NCBI GenBank assembly: GCA_958296105.1
Contig: OY282441.1
Span: 2,625,800-2,689,799 of the forward strand
From: an uncultured Dehalococcoidia bacterium
GTDB lineage: Bacteria > Chloroflexota > Dehalococcoidia > Lucifugimonadales > UBA1123
Direction of reading: 5' to 3'
Length of the DNA: 64,000 nucleotides
The translations under genes and the position numbers were made by a program. Positions 25,599-34,252 of this stretch are shown one piece after another. The notes beneath the pieces were generated by a model that saw only the letters and a list, made by a program, of their open reading frames with translations, was not told the DNA's origin and searched no databases. Position 1 is the stretch's first letter; the number at the start of each line of letters is the position of its first letter.

Positions 25599-26741
25599 CT
25601 ACTCCAGCCCCAGCTGGTGGTGCTTGCCCTCCGTCTTGATCGAGGGCGCGACCACCACCTCCGCCACCTCGTGCATCTCGCGGATGTTCTCCGCGCCCAC
25701 CATCCCTAGGCATATGTTCAGCGCGCCCACGAGGTTCTGCGTCCCGTCCACTACGGAGCTGGGCCCGAACAGTATCTGCTCCAGCGTTCCCTTGACGCCC
25801 ACCTCTACCCGCGTGCCTCGCGGCAGGTTGGGGTCGGGGTTCGCCATGCCCCAGTTGTAGCCCTTGCCCGGCGCCTCCTTCGCCTGCGCCAGCGGCGTGC
25901 CGATCATCACCGCGTCCGCGCCGGACGCCATAGCCTTGCACAGGTCGCCGCCCGTCCTGATGCCGCCGTCCGTGATGATGGGAACGTACCTGCCGCTGCG
26001 CTCGAAGTACTCGTCCCGCGCCGCTGCCGTGTCCATCGTGGCAGTCACCTGCGGAATGCCCACGCCCGTAACCTCTCGCGTGGTACACGCCGCGCCCGGC
26101 CCAACGCCCACCAGCACGCCGTGAATGCCCGTCTCCATCAGCTCCAGCGCCACCTCGTAGCTAACGCAGTTGCCCACCATTACAGGCACGTCCACCATCT
26201 CCAGCAGCTGCGGAAACCTCAGCCCGCGCGCGCTCTTGGATACGTGCCGCGCCGTGGTGACGGTGGACTGCACCACGATCACGTCCGCGCCCGCCTCCGC
26301 GGCCAGCGGAGCAAGCCTCTTCGTGCGCGCTGGAGTAAACGAAACGGCGCACTTGGCGCCGCTCCGCTTTATCTCGTCCACCCGCTCGCCGATCAGATCC
26401 TCTCGGATGGGGGCGGAATATACCCTCTGAAGCAGCGAAGTCACCTCCGCCTGCGGCGTCCCCACTATCTCCTCGATCACCGCCTGCGGGTCTTCGTAAC
26501 GGCTGTGGACGCCCTCCATGTTGGTAACCGCCATGCCGCCGAGCCTGTCCATCTCCCCCGCGAATTCGGGAGACGAAACCGCGTCCATCGCCCCGCCCAG
26601 AACGGGGGTCGAGAGCGTTATGCCGTCCACCGAGAAGTCCGTGCTGGTAAGCTCGGGGTTTATCGTTATCGAGCCTGGCGCTATCGCCACCTCATCGAAT
26701 CCATATACTCGCCGAAGCTCTCTGAGACGGGAAACCCTCAT
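25599..26741 (-). CDS. guaB3: GuaB3-type IMP dehydrogenase family protein
   Basis: The 380-residue product is a (beta/alpha)8 IMPDH/GMPR family enzyme without a CBS insert, the GuaB3 type. It begins [20 protein letters not shown] and has the [15 protein letters not shown] segment. The active-site loop [15 protein letters not shown] contains the catalytic cysteine, and the phosphate site is [11 protein letters not shown]. It may oxidise IMP in GTP synthesis, but GuaB3 function is less certain than GuaB. ATG 26741 gives the usual N terminus; the frame is open to 26798. Confidence 0.88.
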   Translation of the reverse strand: MRVSRLRELRRVYGFDEVAIAPGSITINPELTSTDFSVDGITLSTPVLGGAMDAVSSPEFAGEMDRLGGMAVTNMEGVHSRYEDPQAVIEEIVGTPQAEVTSLLQRVYSAPIREDLIGERVDEIKRSGAKCAVSFTPARTKRLAPLAAEAGADVIVVQSTVTTARHVSKSARGLRFPQLLEMVDVPVMVGNCVSYEVALELMETGIHGVLVGVGPGAACTTREVTGVGIPQVTATMDTAAARDEYFERSGRYVPIITDGGIRTGGDLCKAMASGADAVMIGTPLAQAKEAPGKGYNWGMANPDPNLPRGTRVEVGVKGTLEQILFGPSSVVDGTQNLVGALNICLGMVGAENIREMHEVAEVVVAPSIKTEGKHHQLGLE

Positions 26742-26817
26742 AGTGCAGAAACCCCCACTGGGCTGGTGTGGACGTGCTGGATGGCATGTGTGGAACACGG
26801 GCGCGCCGCGCCTGCGC

Positions 26818-27075
26818 TCACAGACGGGCGAGAATAGCGGCCATCATGTCCTGAAGATCGGGGAACAGATGCGCGTCCGGCAGGTGCTGGTGCGATGCCA
26901 CCAGCTCGCCGTCTACGAAGATGTGGAACTTGCCGTGCGAGCTGGGAACCAGCGTGAACTCCGCGATATGCTCGCCGCTGCGACTGAGAGCTTCTCCCGC
27001 CATCCAGGCGGCGCGCAGAGCGTGGCCTCAATGCTGACAGTACTCCAACCGAACCCTGAGACCATCGCCAGCCAT
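26818..27075 (-). CDS. selW: SelW-like (Rdx family) selenoprotein, Sec at in-frame TGA
   Basis: Reading from ATG 27075 through the TGA at 27030-27028 gives 85 residues. They begin with LRVRLEYCQHUGHALRAA and continue GKFHIFVDGELVASHQHLP and FPDLQDMMAAILARL. This is the thioredoxin-like Rdx fold of SelW/SelT/SelH. The TGA falls exactly at the second redox position, making CxxU (Cys13, Sec16), as in known SelW proteins. The upstream start has GAGGTG 6 bases before it, and a hairpin lies downstream of the TGA. A conventional caller would report only the 61-residue remainder from ATG 27003, which lacks the active site. Likely a thiol/selenol redox protein. A nonsense mutation in a CxxC gene is the alternative. 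Confidence 0.75.
26997..27011 (-). promoter_or_regulatory. SECIS-like hairpin after the selW TGA
   Basis: On the minus strand CCGCC-TGGAT-GGCGG forms a 5-bp GC stem with a five-base loop. The loop starts 21 bases after the TGA and has G at its second position. Bacterial SECIS elements are reported as hairpins close behind the UGA with a G in the first loop positions, so this fits. The short lower stem is the weak point. Confidence 0.5.
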
Positions 27076-27081
27076 AAAGCC

Positions 27082-27092
27082 CACCTCTCCTT
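27082..27092 (-). promoter_or_regulatory. Ribosome binding site that fixes the selW start
   Basis: The minus strand reads AAGGAGAGGTG, ending 6 bases before ATG 27075. No comparable site precedes the internal ATG at 27003. The site therefore argues that translation starts upstream of the TGA. Confidence 0.7.
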
Positions 27093-27108
27093 GACAGTAC
27101 GTTCGACT

Positions 27109-27138
27109 ATGATATGCCCTGAAGGGATATTTGGTCAA
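27109..27138 (-). promoter_or_regulatory. Possible selW promoter
   Basis: TTGACC (27138-27133) and TATCAT (27114-27109) on the minus strand are 18 bases apart, placing the start about 27 bases before ATG 27075. The hexamers match five and five of six consensus bases. Confidence 0.45.
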
Positions 27139-27214
27139 TTGTCAGGGTATATATCTCACCTCCGCTTTTTGTCAACCTGCGACCGCGCCCCCATCTTGGA
27201 CGACTCCCCGATTC

Positions 27215-28414
27215 ATGGAGATCGTGTACAATCACCGCAAGAGACCCGTGACCATCGAGCAAGACATAAAATCCCTAGCCCTCTCCATCGGCTTCGACCG
27301 GGTCGGCATCACGGACGCCGCGCCGTTCGTCCGAGACGAGGCCGCCGCCGCCGAGCGCGTGCGCAGCGGGCTGATGGACGGCCTCCACTGGTACACGGAG
27401 GAGCGCGTTCGACGCATGAACCGCCCCAAGACCCTGCTGGAAGGCGCGCGCTCGGTCATATCGCTCGCCATGAGCTACAAGACGACCGAGCCGCCGCACG
27501 CTTCCGATGTCCCGCGCGGGAGCGTGGCGAGATACGCCTGGGGACGCGACTACCACAGCCTGATGAAGAGCAGGGTGAGACGGTTCATCCGCGAAATGCC
27601 CGAAGTCGCAGGCGCGCCGCTCAGAGCGCGCTACTTCGTGGACGACGGCCCAATGAACGACCGAGCCGCCGCCGAGCGCGCAGGCGTGGGCTGGTTCGGG
27701 AAGAACACCAACATACTGACCGCCACACATGGCTCATGGGTATTCCTCGCCGAGGTGGTCACCGACCTGAAGCTGAAGCCCGACCGCCCGCTGAAGAAGA
27801 CGTGCGGCGAGTGTGTCCGCTGCATCCCCGCCTGTCCCACGGACGCGATCGTGGCCCCCTACGTCATCGACAACCGCAAGTGCATCTCTTTTCTCACCAT
27901 AGAGCTGCGCGGCGCGATTCCCAAGCCCCTGCGCCCGCTGATGGGCGACTGGGTGTTCGGCTGCGACATATGCCAAGAGGTCTGCCCGGTCAACCGCAAA
28001 GCCGCATCCAGCCGCGAGGCGGACTTCGGGAAGCGCCACGACTTCGACGCGCCCGATCTGCTGCCCCTGCTGTCGCTGGACGAGGACGGCTTCCGACAGA
28101 GATTCGAGGGCAGCCCGATCAGGCGCGCCAAGCTGAGCGGACTTAAGCGAAACGTATGCGTGGCGCTCGGCAACATAGGCGACCCGTCCGCAGCGCCCGC
28201 GCTGGCGCGCGCCCTCCACTCCGAAGATGCGCTCGTGAGGTCTCACGCAGCGTGGGCGCTCGGACGCATAGGCGGGGACGTCGCCAAGCCCGCGCTGGAA
28301 GCCGCCCTAGTCCGAGAGCGAAACGCCGAGACGCTGGAAGAGATCGAATCCGCGCTGAAAGCCGCCCTAGTCCGAGAGCGAAACGCCGAGACGCCGAAGG
28401 AGACGAGCGCCTAG
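27215..28414 (+). CDS. queG: Epoxyqueuosine reductase QueG with HEAT-like tail
   Basis: The product, about 399 residues, reduces epoxyqueuosine to queuosine in tRNA using a cobalamin and two 4Fe-4S clusters. Visible features are GFDRVGITDAAPF at the N terminus, RYAWGRDYH, and the cluster motifs CGECVRCIPACPTDAI and CDICQEVCPVN. The C terminus is a PBS/HEAT-like helical repeat (DPSAAPALARALHSED, RSHAAWALGRIGG). ATG 27215 has no good ribosome binding site; GTG 27248 is an equally possible start. The last 40 residues contain a 20-residue duplication. Its end overlaps the convergent ATPase gene by 4 bases. Confidence 0.92.
   Translation: MEIVYNHRKRPVTIEQDIKSLALSIGFDRVGITDAAPFVRDEAAAAERVRSGLMDGLHWYTEERVRRMNRPKTLLEGARSVISLAMSYKTTEPPHASDVPRGSVARYAWGRDYHSLMKSRVRRFIREMPEVAGAPLRARYFVDDGPMNDRAAAERAGVGWFGKNTNILTATHGSWVFLAEVVTDLKLKPDRPLKKTCGECVRCIPACPTDAIVAPYVIDNRKCISFLTIELRGAIPKPLRPLMGDWVFGCDICQEVCPVNRKAASSREADFGKRHDFDAPDLLPLLSLDEDGFRQRFEGSPIRRAKLSGLKRNVCVALGNIGDPSAAPALARALHSEDALVRSHAAWALGRIGGDVAKPALEAALVRERNAETLEEIESALKAALVRERNAETPKETSA
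28291..28393. repeat. 60-bp tandem duplication in the queG 3' end
   Basis: The segment 28291-28333 recurs at 28351-28393 with a period of exactly 60 bases and near identity. It duplicates the peptide AALVRERNAET in frame, so it lengthens the QueG tail without breaking it. Confidence 0.85.
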
Positions 28415-29595
28415 CGCCAGTCATCCCCGGGCATGATGCGCCGCATGAACTCATCGAACATTGGGACGGTGAACGCAGTGTCCCCGTGGCTTGGACTCCA
28501 GATCATGCCCTTGTAGATAAGCTGGCTGCGAGTGGGCGCCAGAGACGTAACGCGCCGTCCCAGAGCGTGAGCTATGTCGCCGGAGCGGTGCGGGCCGGGG
28601 CCCATCTCCGACATAGCGCGCAGGTATCGCCTCTCGGTCGGCGTAAGCCTGTCGAACCTCACGCGAAAGAAACTCTCGTCGAGGTCCGTCACCACCTGCT
28701 TGGATGCCGATTCCACATTCGAGTACGTGATGGGGGAGCGCTCGGCTGCGTCCCATACATGCTTGCCCCACACCTGAAGGAAGTACGGATAGCGTCCAGT
28801 GTTCTCTACGATGGCGTCCAGCGCGCGCGCTTCTATCTTCACGCCCTCCTTCAGCGCGGGCTTGGCGATGGCGCGCTTGGCGTCTTCAGGAGAGAGAGCG
28901 CCGATTTCGGGAAACTCGAAGAGCCTTTCAGCGTAGGACTTGGCCCTGCCCAAGCGTCCGCGTATCTGGGGAAGACCGGCGCCAGCCATCGTAACGGGAA
29001 GCTGGCGCTGAGCTATACGGTGCAGAGCGGTAATCAGCGCGGCAAGCTCGTCCTCTTTGACGTACTGAAGCTCGTCCACCAGCAAGACGATGCAGCTTCC
29101 ATCCGCTCGGGCGGCTTCTCCGACAGCCCCCATCAGGTCCTGAAGGTCCGTCTCCAAGTCGCCGTTGTCCGCAAGGCCGGGTTCGGGGTTCAGATCCAGT
29201 CCAACTTCGATGTCTTGGTACTTCACCTTGAGCGCGTTGGCGAATCCGGCGAGCGCGCCCAGAGCGCGCCGCGCCAGCCGCGCCGCCTCCCCGGTCGAGA
29301 GCTTCAGCAAGACGATCCTAAGCTGTGGGGCTAGAATCGAGGGCAGAGACCGATTTTCGAGCGCCTCGATTCGGAGGGCGTGTATGCCGTTCTGCTCGGC
29401 GTCCTCGCGTATTCTGTCGAGCAGAACGGTTTTGCCCACGCCGCGCAGCCCAATCATAATTACGCTTCGGCTGAAGCGCCCCGCCTTGGTGCGCCCCAGC
29501 GCGATGCGAGCCGTTTCGCGCACCTCGTCGCGCCCCGCCATCTCAGGGGGCCGAGTTCCCGCGTCCGGCGCATATGGGTTGCGGATTGGGTCCAT
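28411..29595 (-). CDS. AAA ATPase of the RNPYAPDAGTRPP type
   Basis: The 394-residue product starts RNPYAPDAGTRPPEMAGRDE, a leader typical of a widespread but uncharacterised family of stand-alone ATPases. Walker A is IGLRGVGKT near residue 53, and Walker B is CIVLLVDELQYV near residue 170. The C-terminal third has a winged-helix-like region (TPTERRYLRAMSEMG, GDIAHALGR). Relatives are scattered by transfer. ATG 29595 lies only 5 bases from a large palindrome, which suggests self-regulation or a mobile origin. Confidence 0.82.
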   Translation of the reverse strand: MDPIRNPYAPDAGTRPPEMAGRDEVRETARIALGRTKAGRFSRSVIMIGLRGVGKTVLLDRIREDAEQNGIHALRIEALENRSLPSILAPQLRIVLLKLSTGEAARLARRALGALAGFANALKVKYQDIEVGLDLNPEPGLADNGDLETDLQDLMGAVGEAARADGSCIVLLVDELQYVKEDELAALITALHRIAQRQLPVTMAGAGLPQIRGRLGRAKSYAERLFEFPEIGALSPEDAKRAIAKPALKEGVKIEARALDAIVENTGRYPYFLQVWGKHVWDAAERSPITYSNVESASKQVVTDLDESFFRVRFDRLTPTERRYLRAMSEMGPGPHRSGDIAHALGRRVTSLAPTRSQLIYKGMIWSPSHGDTAFTVPMFDEFMRRIMPGDDWR

Positions 29596-29599
29596 GAGT

Positions 29600-29667
29600 G
29601 GAGTTTATAGCGAAGTTACCCCAGTTTACAAGAATTCGATAAACTCGCTAACCTTGCTATAAACTCC
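29600..29667. promoter_or_regulatory. 68-bp nested palindrome upstream of the ATPase
   Basis: GGAGTTTATAGC at 29600-29611 is perfectly inverted at 29656-29667. Inside, AGTTTA at 29623-29628 is inverted at 29640-29645 around almost the same centre. Between them GTTA is conserved in both halves. The two 33-base halves match at about 24 positions, allowing one gap. It covers the promoter and leader region of the ATPase gene. Confidence 0.7.
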
Positions 29668-29722
29668 GCCGAGTGCAGGGGATCCGCCGCCGCTGACGCT
29701 CGCCGCGTCTTGGTTCGCGCCC

Positions 29723-30451
29723 CTATCGCGGCTTGACGCGCACCTTCGCCGCTACGTCGTAGCTGAAGACCAGCTCCGACCCGCCGCTCTCGATTGTGAT
29801 GACGCCGCGCGTCCTGGCAGCCTCTTTCACCTCCACCTCGCAGCCCGGTATCAGATTATGGCTTACGAAGTAGGTCAGCAGCTCCTGATCGTCCTCCGGC
29901 ACCGAGTCTATGACCAGCTCCTCGCCCCGCTCCGCCAAGTCGAGGGTTTTGGATCGCCTGTCCGCCCTGTAGGCGGAGCCGGGTATCGGATGTCCGAAAG
30001 GGCAGGTAGTGGGGTGACCTAGCGCGCTGATGATCTTCCCCTCCAAGTACGGGGAGATGGCATGTTCCAGACGGTGCGCCTCTATGTGCGCGAGATGAAG
30101 CTCGATTCCGAGCAGATCCACCACGAGACACTCGGCGAGGCGATGTCTGCGAACGATACTCTCAGCCGACTTGCGACCGCCGACAGTCAGGACGACTTCC
30201 TTGTTGGCGGTGGTTTCGACGAGACGCTCGCGCACCATGCGACGGATCATCCCGCCAACCGAAGGCAGAGAGGTACCCATCCCCTCATCCACGGGGAGCG
30301 TCTTGAGATGCTCGGCAAGCACCGTCAGCGTCACGCGGACGCCCTGCTCCTCCAGCCTGAATATGGACAGCAGATAGTTCTCCATCGCCATCGAAAGGCG
30401 CGCAACGGTGTTTCGTGACCTTCGACCGCGCGATTTGGATGGAGAAGTCAT
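29723..30451 (-). CDS. DtxR/MntR-type metal-dependent transcriptional regulator
   Basis: The 242-residue product has an N-terminal winged helix (MENYLLSIFRLEEQG, SVGGMIRRMVRERLVE). A dimerisation and metal-binding domain follows (RRHRLAECLVVDLLG, HIEAHRLEHAISP, GHPTTCPFGHPIP). A C-terminal FeoA/SH3-like domain completes it (LTYFVSHNLIPGCEVEV). It should bind operator DNA when loaded with Fe2+ or Mn2+. It lies 56 bases after rpsI, at the end of the ribosomal block, so it may be partly cotranscribed with ribosomal genes. Confidence 0.9.
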   Translation of the reverse strand: MTSPSKSRGRRSRNTVARLSMAMENYLLSIFRLEEQGVRVTLTVLAEHLKTLPVDEGMGTSLPSVGGMIRRMVRERLVETTANKEVVLTVGGRKSAESIVRRHRLAECLVVDLLGIELHLAHIEAHRLEHAISPYLEGKIISALGHPTTCPFGHPIPGSAYRADRRSKTLDLAERGEELVIDSVPEDDQELLTYFVSHNLIPGCEVEVKEAARTRGVITIESGGSELVFSYDVAAKVRVKPR

Positions 30452-30507
30452 GGCGATTGTGCGACCATCATATTCTGGGCTGTCGGTCTATTGCAGCAGG
30501 AGCGGAG

Positions 30508-30906
30508 TCAGCGCTTGGTCCACTGCTTGGCTTTGCGCGCGCGCGCCAGACCGTACTTCTTGCGCTCCTTCTCTCTCGCGTCGCGAGTGAGCAGGCCCGC
30601 GCGCTTCAGCGGACTTCTGAGCGTCGGGTCGGCGATCTGGAGCGCTCTGGATATGCCGTGCCGCAGCGCCCCCGCTTGGCTGACGACTCCCCCGCCCCGT
30701 ATCTTCGCCACCACGCGAAACTGCCCGTGCGAGCTGGTCACGTCGAAAGGCTCGTTTATGAGCTGCTGCCACGAGTCCCACGGAAAGACCTCTTCGAGCG
30801 GCTTTCCGTTGACCTGATCGGCTCCGGTGTCCGTGTACAGGCGCACCTGCGCCACAGACGTCTTTCGCTTTCCGACAGCGTAGTAGTAGTGTCGCTCCTG
30901 AACCAT
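30508..30906 (-). CDS. rpsI: Small ribosomal subunit protein uS9
   Basis: The 132-residue product is S9, which contacts P-site tRNA with its C-terminal tail. YYYAVGKRKTSVAQVRLY opens the protein, and the conserved tail ends KYGLARARKAKQWTKR, with Lys-Arg at the tRNA-contacting end. It starts directly after the rplM stop, the usual rplM-rpsI pair. Confidence 0.97.
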   Translation of the reverse strand: MVQERHYYYAVGKRKTSVAQVRLYTDTGADQVNGKPLEEVFPWDSWQQLINEPFDVTSSHGQFRVVAKIRGGGVVSQAGALRHGISRALQIADPTLRSPLKRAGLLTRDAREKERKKYGLARARKAKQWTKR

Positions 30907-31347
30907 TTACCCCTCCACCTTGTGGGAAACCTGCGCCGCGTGTGGATGATCAGGCCCAGCGTACACCTTCAGACGCTTCAGCATCTTTCTGCCGAGCGAG
31001 TTCTTTGGCAGCATACCCTTCACCGCCTGCGTGATCACCCTATTAGGCTGCCTTCGCAGCATCTGTTCCAGCGTCCGCTCCGTCAGCCCGCCGTGGTATC
31101 CGCTGTGCCGATAGTATATCTTCTGCTGAACCTTGTTGCCGGTGACGCGGATCTTGGCGGCGTTGGTGACCACCACGAAATCGCCGGTCAGCAGGTGCGG
31201 CACGTACAGCGGGTTGTGCTTTCCGTTCAGAATAGCTGCGATTCGGGTTGCCAGCCGCCCCAGAGTCTGCCCTTCGGCGTCCACCACGTGCCACTTTGGT
31301 TTCAGGTCCGAAGCCTTAGTCTCATACGGCTTTGAGCTTATCGCCAT
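30907..31347 (-). CDS. rplM: Large ribosomal subunit protein uL13
   Basis: The 146-residue product is L13, an early 50S assembly protein. Conserved stretches are [38 protein letters not shown] and [20 protein letters not shown]. It follows truA with about 20 bases between them and is paired with rpsI. Confidence 0.97.
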   Translation of the reverse strand: MAISSKPYETKASDLKPKWHVVDAEGQTLGRLATRIAAILNGKHNPLYVPHLLTGDFVVVTNAAKIRVTGNKVQQKIYYRHSGYHGGLTERTLEQMLRRQPNRVITQAVKGMLPKNSLGRKMLKRLKVYAGPDHPHAAQVSHKVEG

Positions 31348-31366
31348 CTCTGCCCTCGTCCTGTCT

Positions 31367-32116
31367 CTATGGGGGGAAGTCGTCGTAGCGCACTTCCACC
31401 AAGCACAGCCCCTGCGACGGCAGAGACCGCGTCGGCGGAGCGTCCTTCGCCCCTGAAATCTGCTTGTGTATATGTTCGATCGTCAATCGGCCCATGCCCA
31501 CGTCCACCAGCGCGCCTGCCATTCGTCTGACCTGATGCGGCAGAAAGGCGTTCCCCTCCACCTCGATTCGGATGAAGCGCCCCGATTCGTCTATGCTGAC
31601 GCGGTCCACCCTGCGCACCGTGCTGGCGTTTGGCGTCTCTGGCGTCCCCCCGAAGTTTGCGAAGTCGCGCGTTCCCTCCATCAGCGAAGCCGCCGCGCGC
31701 ATCGAATCCAGATCCAGCGGCCCGCGAAGCGTGTGCGATGTCCGTCTCGCCATGGGAGACCTGACACCAGCCACGCGCAGACAGTATCTGTACAGCCTGC
31801 TCGTGGCGTCTCTCCTCGGGTCGAAGTTCGGCCTGACTCGGTACACCGCCCTGATCGCCACGTCCTGCGGCAGGCGCGCGTTCAGCGCCCGCTGGACGGT
31901 GGACGTCGGATACTGCGCTTCGGTGTCGAACGCAGCCACCTGCCCCAGCGCGTGAACGCCCGCGTCCGTGCGCCCCGCCGCCTTGATCCTCACCGCTTCC
32001 GCCGTGAGCGCCTCTATAGCCTTTTCAATCTGCTGCTGGACCGTCGGCACGTTCTTCTGATACTGAAACCCGCTGTATTCGGTCCCGTCGTACTCGACTG
32101 TCATCGCCAGGCGCAT
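31367..32116 (-). CDS. truA: tRNA pseudouridine(38-40) synthase TruA
   Basis: The 249-residue enzyme makes pseudouridine at positions 38-40 in tRNA anticodon arms. The catalytic Asp is in [14 protein letters not shown], and the C terminus has [24 protein letters not shown] 32116 follows AGGAAGG. The frame is open to 32251 but overlaps rplQ there. The order rplQ-truA-rplM-rpsI is common in bacteria. Confidence 0.95.
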   Translation of the reverse strand: MRLAMTVEYDGTEYSGFQYQKNVPTVQQQIEKAIEALTAEAVRIKAAGRTDAGVHALGQVAAFDTEAQYPTSTVQRALNARLPQDVAIRAVYRVRPNFDPRRDATSRLYRYCLRVAGVRSPMARRTSHTLRGPLDLDSMRAAASLMEGTRDFANFGGTPETPNASTVRRVDRVSIDESGRFIRIEVEGNAFLPHQVRRMAGALVDVGMGRLTIEHIHKQISGAKDAPPTRSLPSQGLCLVEVRYDDFPP

Positions 32117-32144
32117 GGCATGACCTTCCTGTCCGACATGTGGG

Positions 32145-32498
32145 TCAGCCGACCAGCTCCACCAGAGCCATGTCCGCCGCGTCCCCCTTTCGCTTTCCGA
32201 GCTTGTAGGCGCGCGTGTAGCCCCCTTCGCGCTCCTCGTAGCGCTCGGCAAGCTCGGTGAACACCTTGCGCACCGCCTCTTTGCTCGTCAGCATCGCGGC
32301 TGCCTGCCGCCGATGGTGCAGCGTCCCCTTCTTGCCCAGCGTTATCACCTTCTCCGTCATGCGCCGCGCTTCGTATGCCTTCGCCTCCGTAGTCTTCAGC
32401 GTCTCGTTGAGGACGAGATTGGTCACCATGCCCCGCAGCATCAGTAGCCTGTGCTGAGTGGGACGGTTCAGCTTCTTGCCTGAGAGCCGGTGTCTCAT
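32145..32498 (-). CDS. rplQ: Large ribosomal subunit protein bL17
   Basis: The 117-residue product starts MRHRLSGKKLNRPTQHRLLM, the L17 signature. ATG 32498 has AGGAG at the right distance. The frame extends to 32570, but that overlaps rpoA. It closes the alpha operon core after rpoA. Confidence 0.97.
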   Translation of the reverse strand: MRHRLSGKKLNRPTQHRLLMLRGMVTNLVLNETLKTTEAKAYEARRMTEKVITLGKKGTLHHRRQAAAMLTSKEAVRKVFTELAERYEEREGGYTRAYKLGKRKGDAADMALVELVG

Positions 32499-32514
32499 TT
32501 CGGATTCACTCCTG

Positions 32515-33558
32515 CTAGTCGACGGCGCCGGCCGTCTCGGCCTCTTCTTCTTGGCTGTGCGACTCTTCATCCGGGTCCATGTCCGGCGGCAGCAGATCGT
32601 TCTCGCGCAGCTTGTCGTACAGCTCGGTGTAAGACTTCTCGCCGAAGTTCCTGATCTTCAGAAGCTCGTCTCGGCTCATGTCCAGCACCTCGCCCACCTT
32701 GTTGACGCCGGCGCGCTTGAGGCAGTTGAGGGTTCTGGAGCTGAGAACGAGCCGCTCGACCGGCACGTTGTAGTGTTCGGGCGCTATCTTTAGGGCGACG
32801 CTCGGCCTGTCCTCGCCCCCGTCTTGAGTGTTCTGCTGAGCGTTGGCGAACATGAAGAACTGCGCCGCCAGCAGGTTGGATGCGTTCTTCATCGCCTCGA
32901 CCGGGGTGATCGAGCCGTCCGTCCATATCTCCAAGACGAGGCGCTCGAAGTCGGTGCGCTGGCCTACGCGGGTGCGCTCCACCGTGTAGTTGACCTTACG
33001 GGTGGGAGTGAAGATCGCATCCACCGGAAGCACGCCGATAGGCTGCCCATCGTTCTGAGGAGCTTCGCGGTAGCCCTTGTCGCGCTCTACGTTCATCTCT
33101 ATGGATATCCTCGCCTCGTTCGAGTCGAGCGTGGCTATGTGAAGCTCGGGGTTGACGACCTCGAAGTCTGCGGACGCCATGATGTCTGCGGCGCTGACCT
33201 GCCCCTCGCCCGCTACCTCGAGCCTGAGCTTGCCCGGCCTGTCCACCTCCGAGCGCAGCCTGATGGCTTTGACGTTGAGGATGATCTCCGTGACCTGCTC
33301 CTGGACGTTCGGAATGGTCTGGTACTCGTGCTGAACCCCCTCTATCTTCACGGACGTTATGGCAGTGCCTTCGAGTCCATTGTACAGCACCCGCCGCATG
33401 GGGTTGCCGAGCGTGACGCCGTAGCCCGGCTCCAGAGGCTCGATGACGAACTTGCCGTACTCGTCATCGGCAGTCTCGACCGAGATGGACGGGTCGGGTA
33501 TCTGCTCCTCGACCTCCGGCTCTTCCAGAATGCTGAATGTCGTCAGATCATAGACCAT
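32515..33558 (-). CDS. rpoA: RNA polymerase subunit alpha
   Basis: The 347-residue product has the full N-terminal assembly domain (FVIEPLEPGYGVTLGNPMRRVLY) and the C-terminal helix-hairpin domain (LVLSSRTLNCLKRAGVNKVGE, LLKIRNFGEKSYTELYDKL) that contacts UP elements and activators. An acidic tail of about 20 residues follows, slightly longer than usual. It lies between rpsD and rplQ as in most bacteria. Confidence 0.98.
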   Translation of the reverse strand: MVYDLTTFSILEEPEVEEQIPDPSISVETADDEYGKFVIEPLEPGYGVTLGNPMRRVLYNGLEGTAITSVKIEGVQHEYQTIPNVQEQVTEIILNVKAIRLRSEVDRPGKLRLEVAGEGQVSAADIMASADFEVVNPELHIATLDSNEARISIEMNVERDKGYREAPQNDGQPIGVLPVDAIFTPTRKVNYTVERTRVGQRTDFERLVLEIWTDGSITPVEAMKNASNLLAAQFFMFANAQQNTQDGGEDRPSVALKIAPEHYNVPVERLVLSSRTLNCLKRAGVNKVGEVLDMSRDELLKIRNFGEKSYTELYDKLRENDLLPPDMDPDEESHSQEEEAETAGAVD

Positions 33559-33594
33559 ATTCTGCCGCTCTCCTTCTCCAGCCCCTTGCCGTCG

Positions 33595-34230
33595 CTACTT
33601 CGAGTAGAACTCGACTACCAGCCTCGCGTCTATGCCGGTCTCTATCTCGGATATATCCGGCAGCGAGGCGACCTCGCCGCTCAGACTGCCAACGTCCAGC
33701 CTCAGCCAGGGCGGCACCGGGCGCTTGGGCAGGCCGTCCGTAAGATCCCGTATGAACTTGGGCGTGGAGCCGTTTCGTCCGCCTCGCTTCCACGCGATCA
33801 CGTCGCCCGGCTCTACCAGATACGAAGGTATGTCCATACGCTGCCCGTTCACGGTGAAGTGGCCGTGGTTGACGAGCTGCCTCCCCTGCTGACGCGAATC
33901 CGCCATCGACAGCCTGAACACCACGTTGTCCAGGCGCGTCTCCAGCACCTGAAGCAAGTTGTCGCCCGTCACCCCCGGCCGGCCGCGCGCCATGTCGAAG
34001 TACTTCCTGAACTGTCGCTCCAGCACCCCGTAGGTGAAGCGCGCCTTCTGCTTCTCCCGAAGCTGAAGCGCCCAGTCGGACGGCCTCCGCCTCCTCGGAG
34101 TCGCGTCTCCCGGGGGCCTGCGCCTGCGCTCCACCGCGCATCGCGGCGTGTAGCAGCGCTCACCCTTCAGAAACAGCTTCTCGCCTATGCGTCGGCACTT
34201 TCGGCAGACCGCATCCTTGTATCTCGCCAT
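33595..34230 (-). CDS. rpsD: Small ribosomal subunit protein uS4
   Basis: The 211-residue product nucleates 30S assembly. MARYKDAVCRKCRRIGEKLFLKGERC provides a CxxC zinc-type N terminus. The S4 RNA-binding domain has LETRLDNVVFRLSMADSRQQGRQLVNHGHFTVNG. The usual partner rpsK is displaced by an inserted membrane-protein gene upstream. Confidence 0.97.
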   Translation of the reverse strand: MARYKDAVCRKCRRIGEKLFLKGERCYTPRCAVERRRRPPGDATPRRRRPSDWALQLREKQKARFTYGVLERQFRKYFDMARGRPGVTGDNLLQVLETRLDNVVFRLSMADSRQQGRQLVNHGHFTVNGQRMDIPSYLVEPGDVIAWKRGGRNGSTPKFIRDLTDGLPKRPVPPWLRLDVGSLSGEVASLPDISEIETGIDARLVVEFYSK

Positions 34231-34252
34231 CAGACTCCCTTGCCTCTGTTGC

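Noticed and set aside
26818-27003. Ordinary 61-residue gene starting at ATG 27003
   Set aside because: It lacks a ribosome binding site and the redox half of the Rdx fold, which is found in frame upstream of the TGA.
27091-27113. Plus-strand promoter for queG (TTGACA and TATGAT)
   Set aside because: The hexamers are only 11 bases apart, too close for sigma70-type recognition.
28156-29334. Plus-strand 392-residue protein opposite the ATPase and queG end
   Set aside because: No domain, basic low-complexity composition, and it overlaps two convincing genes.
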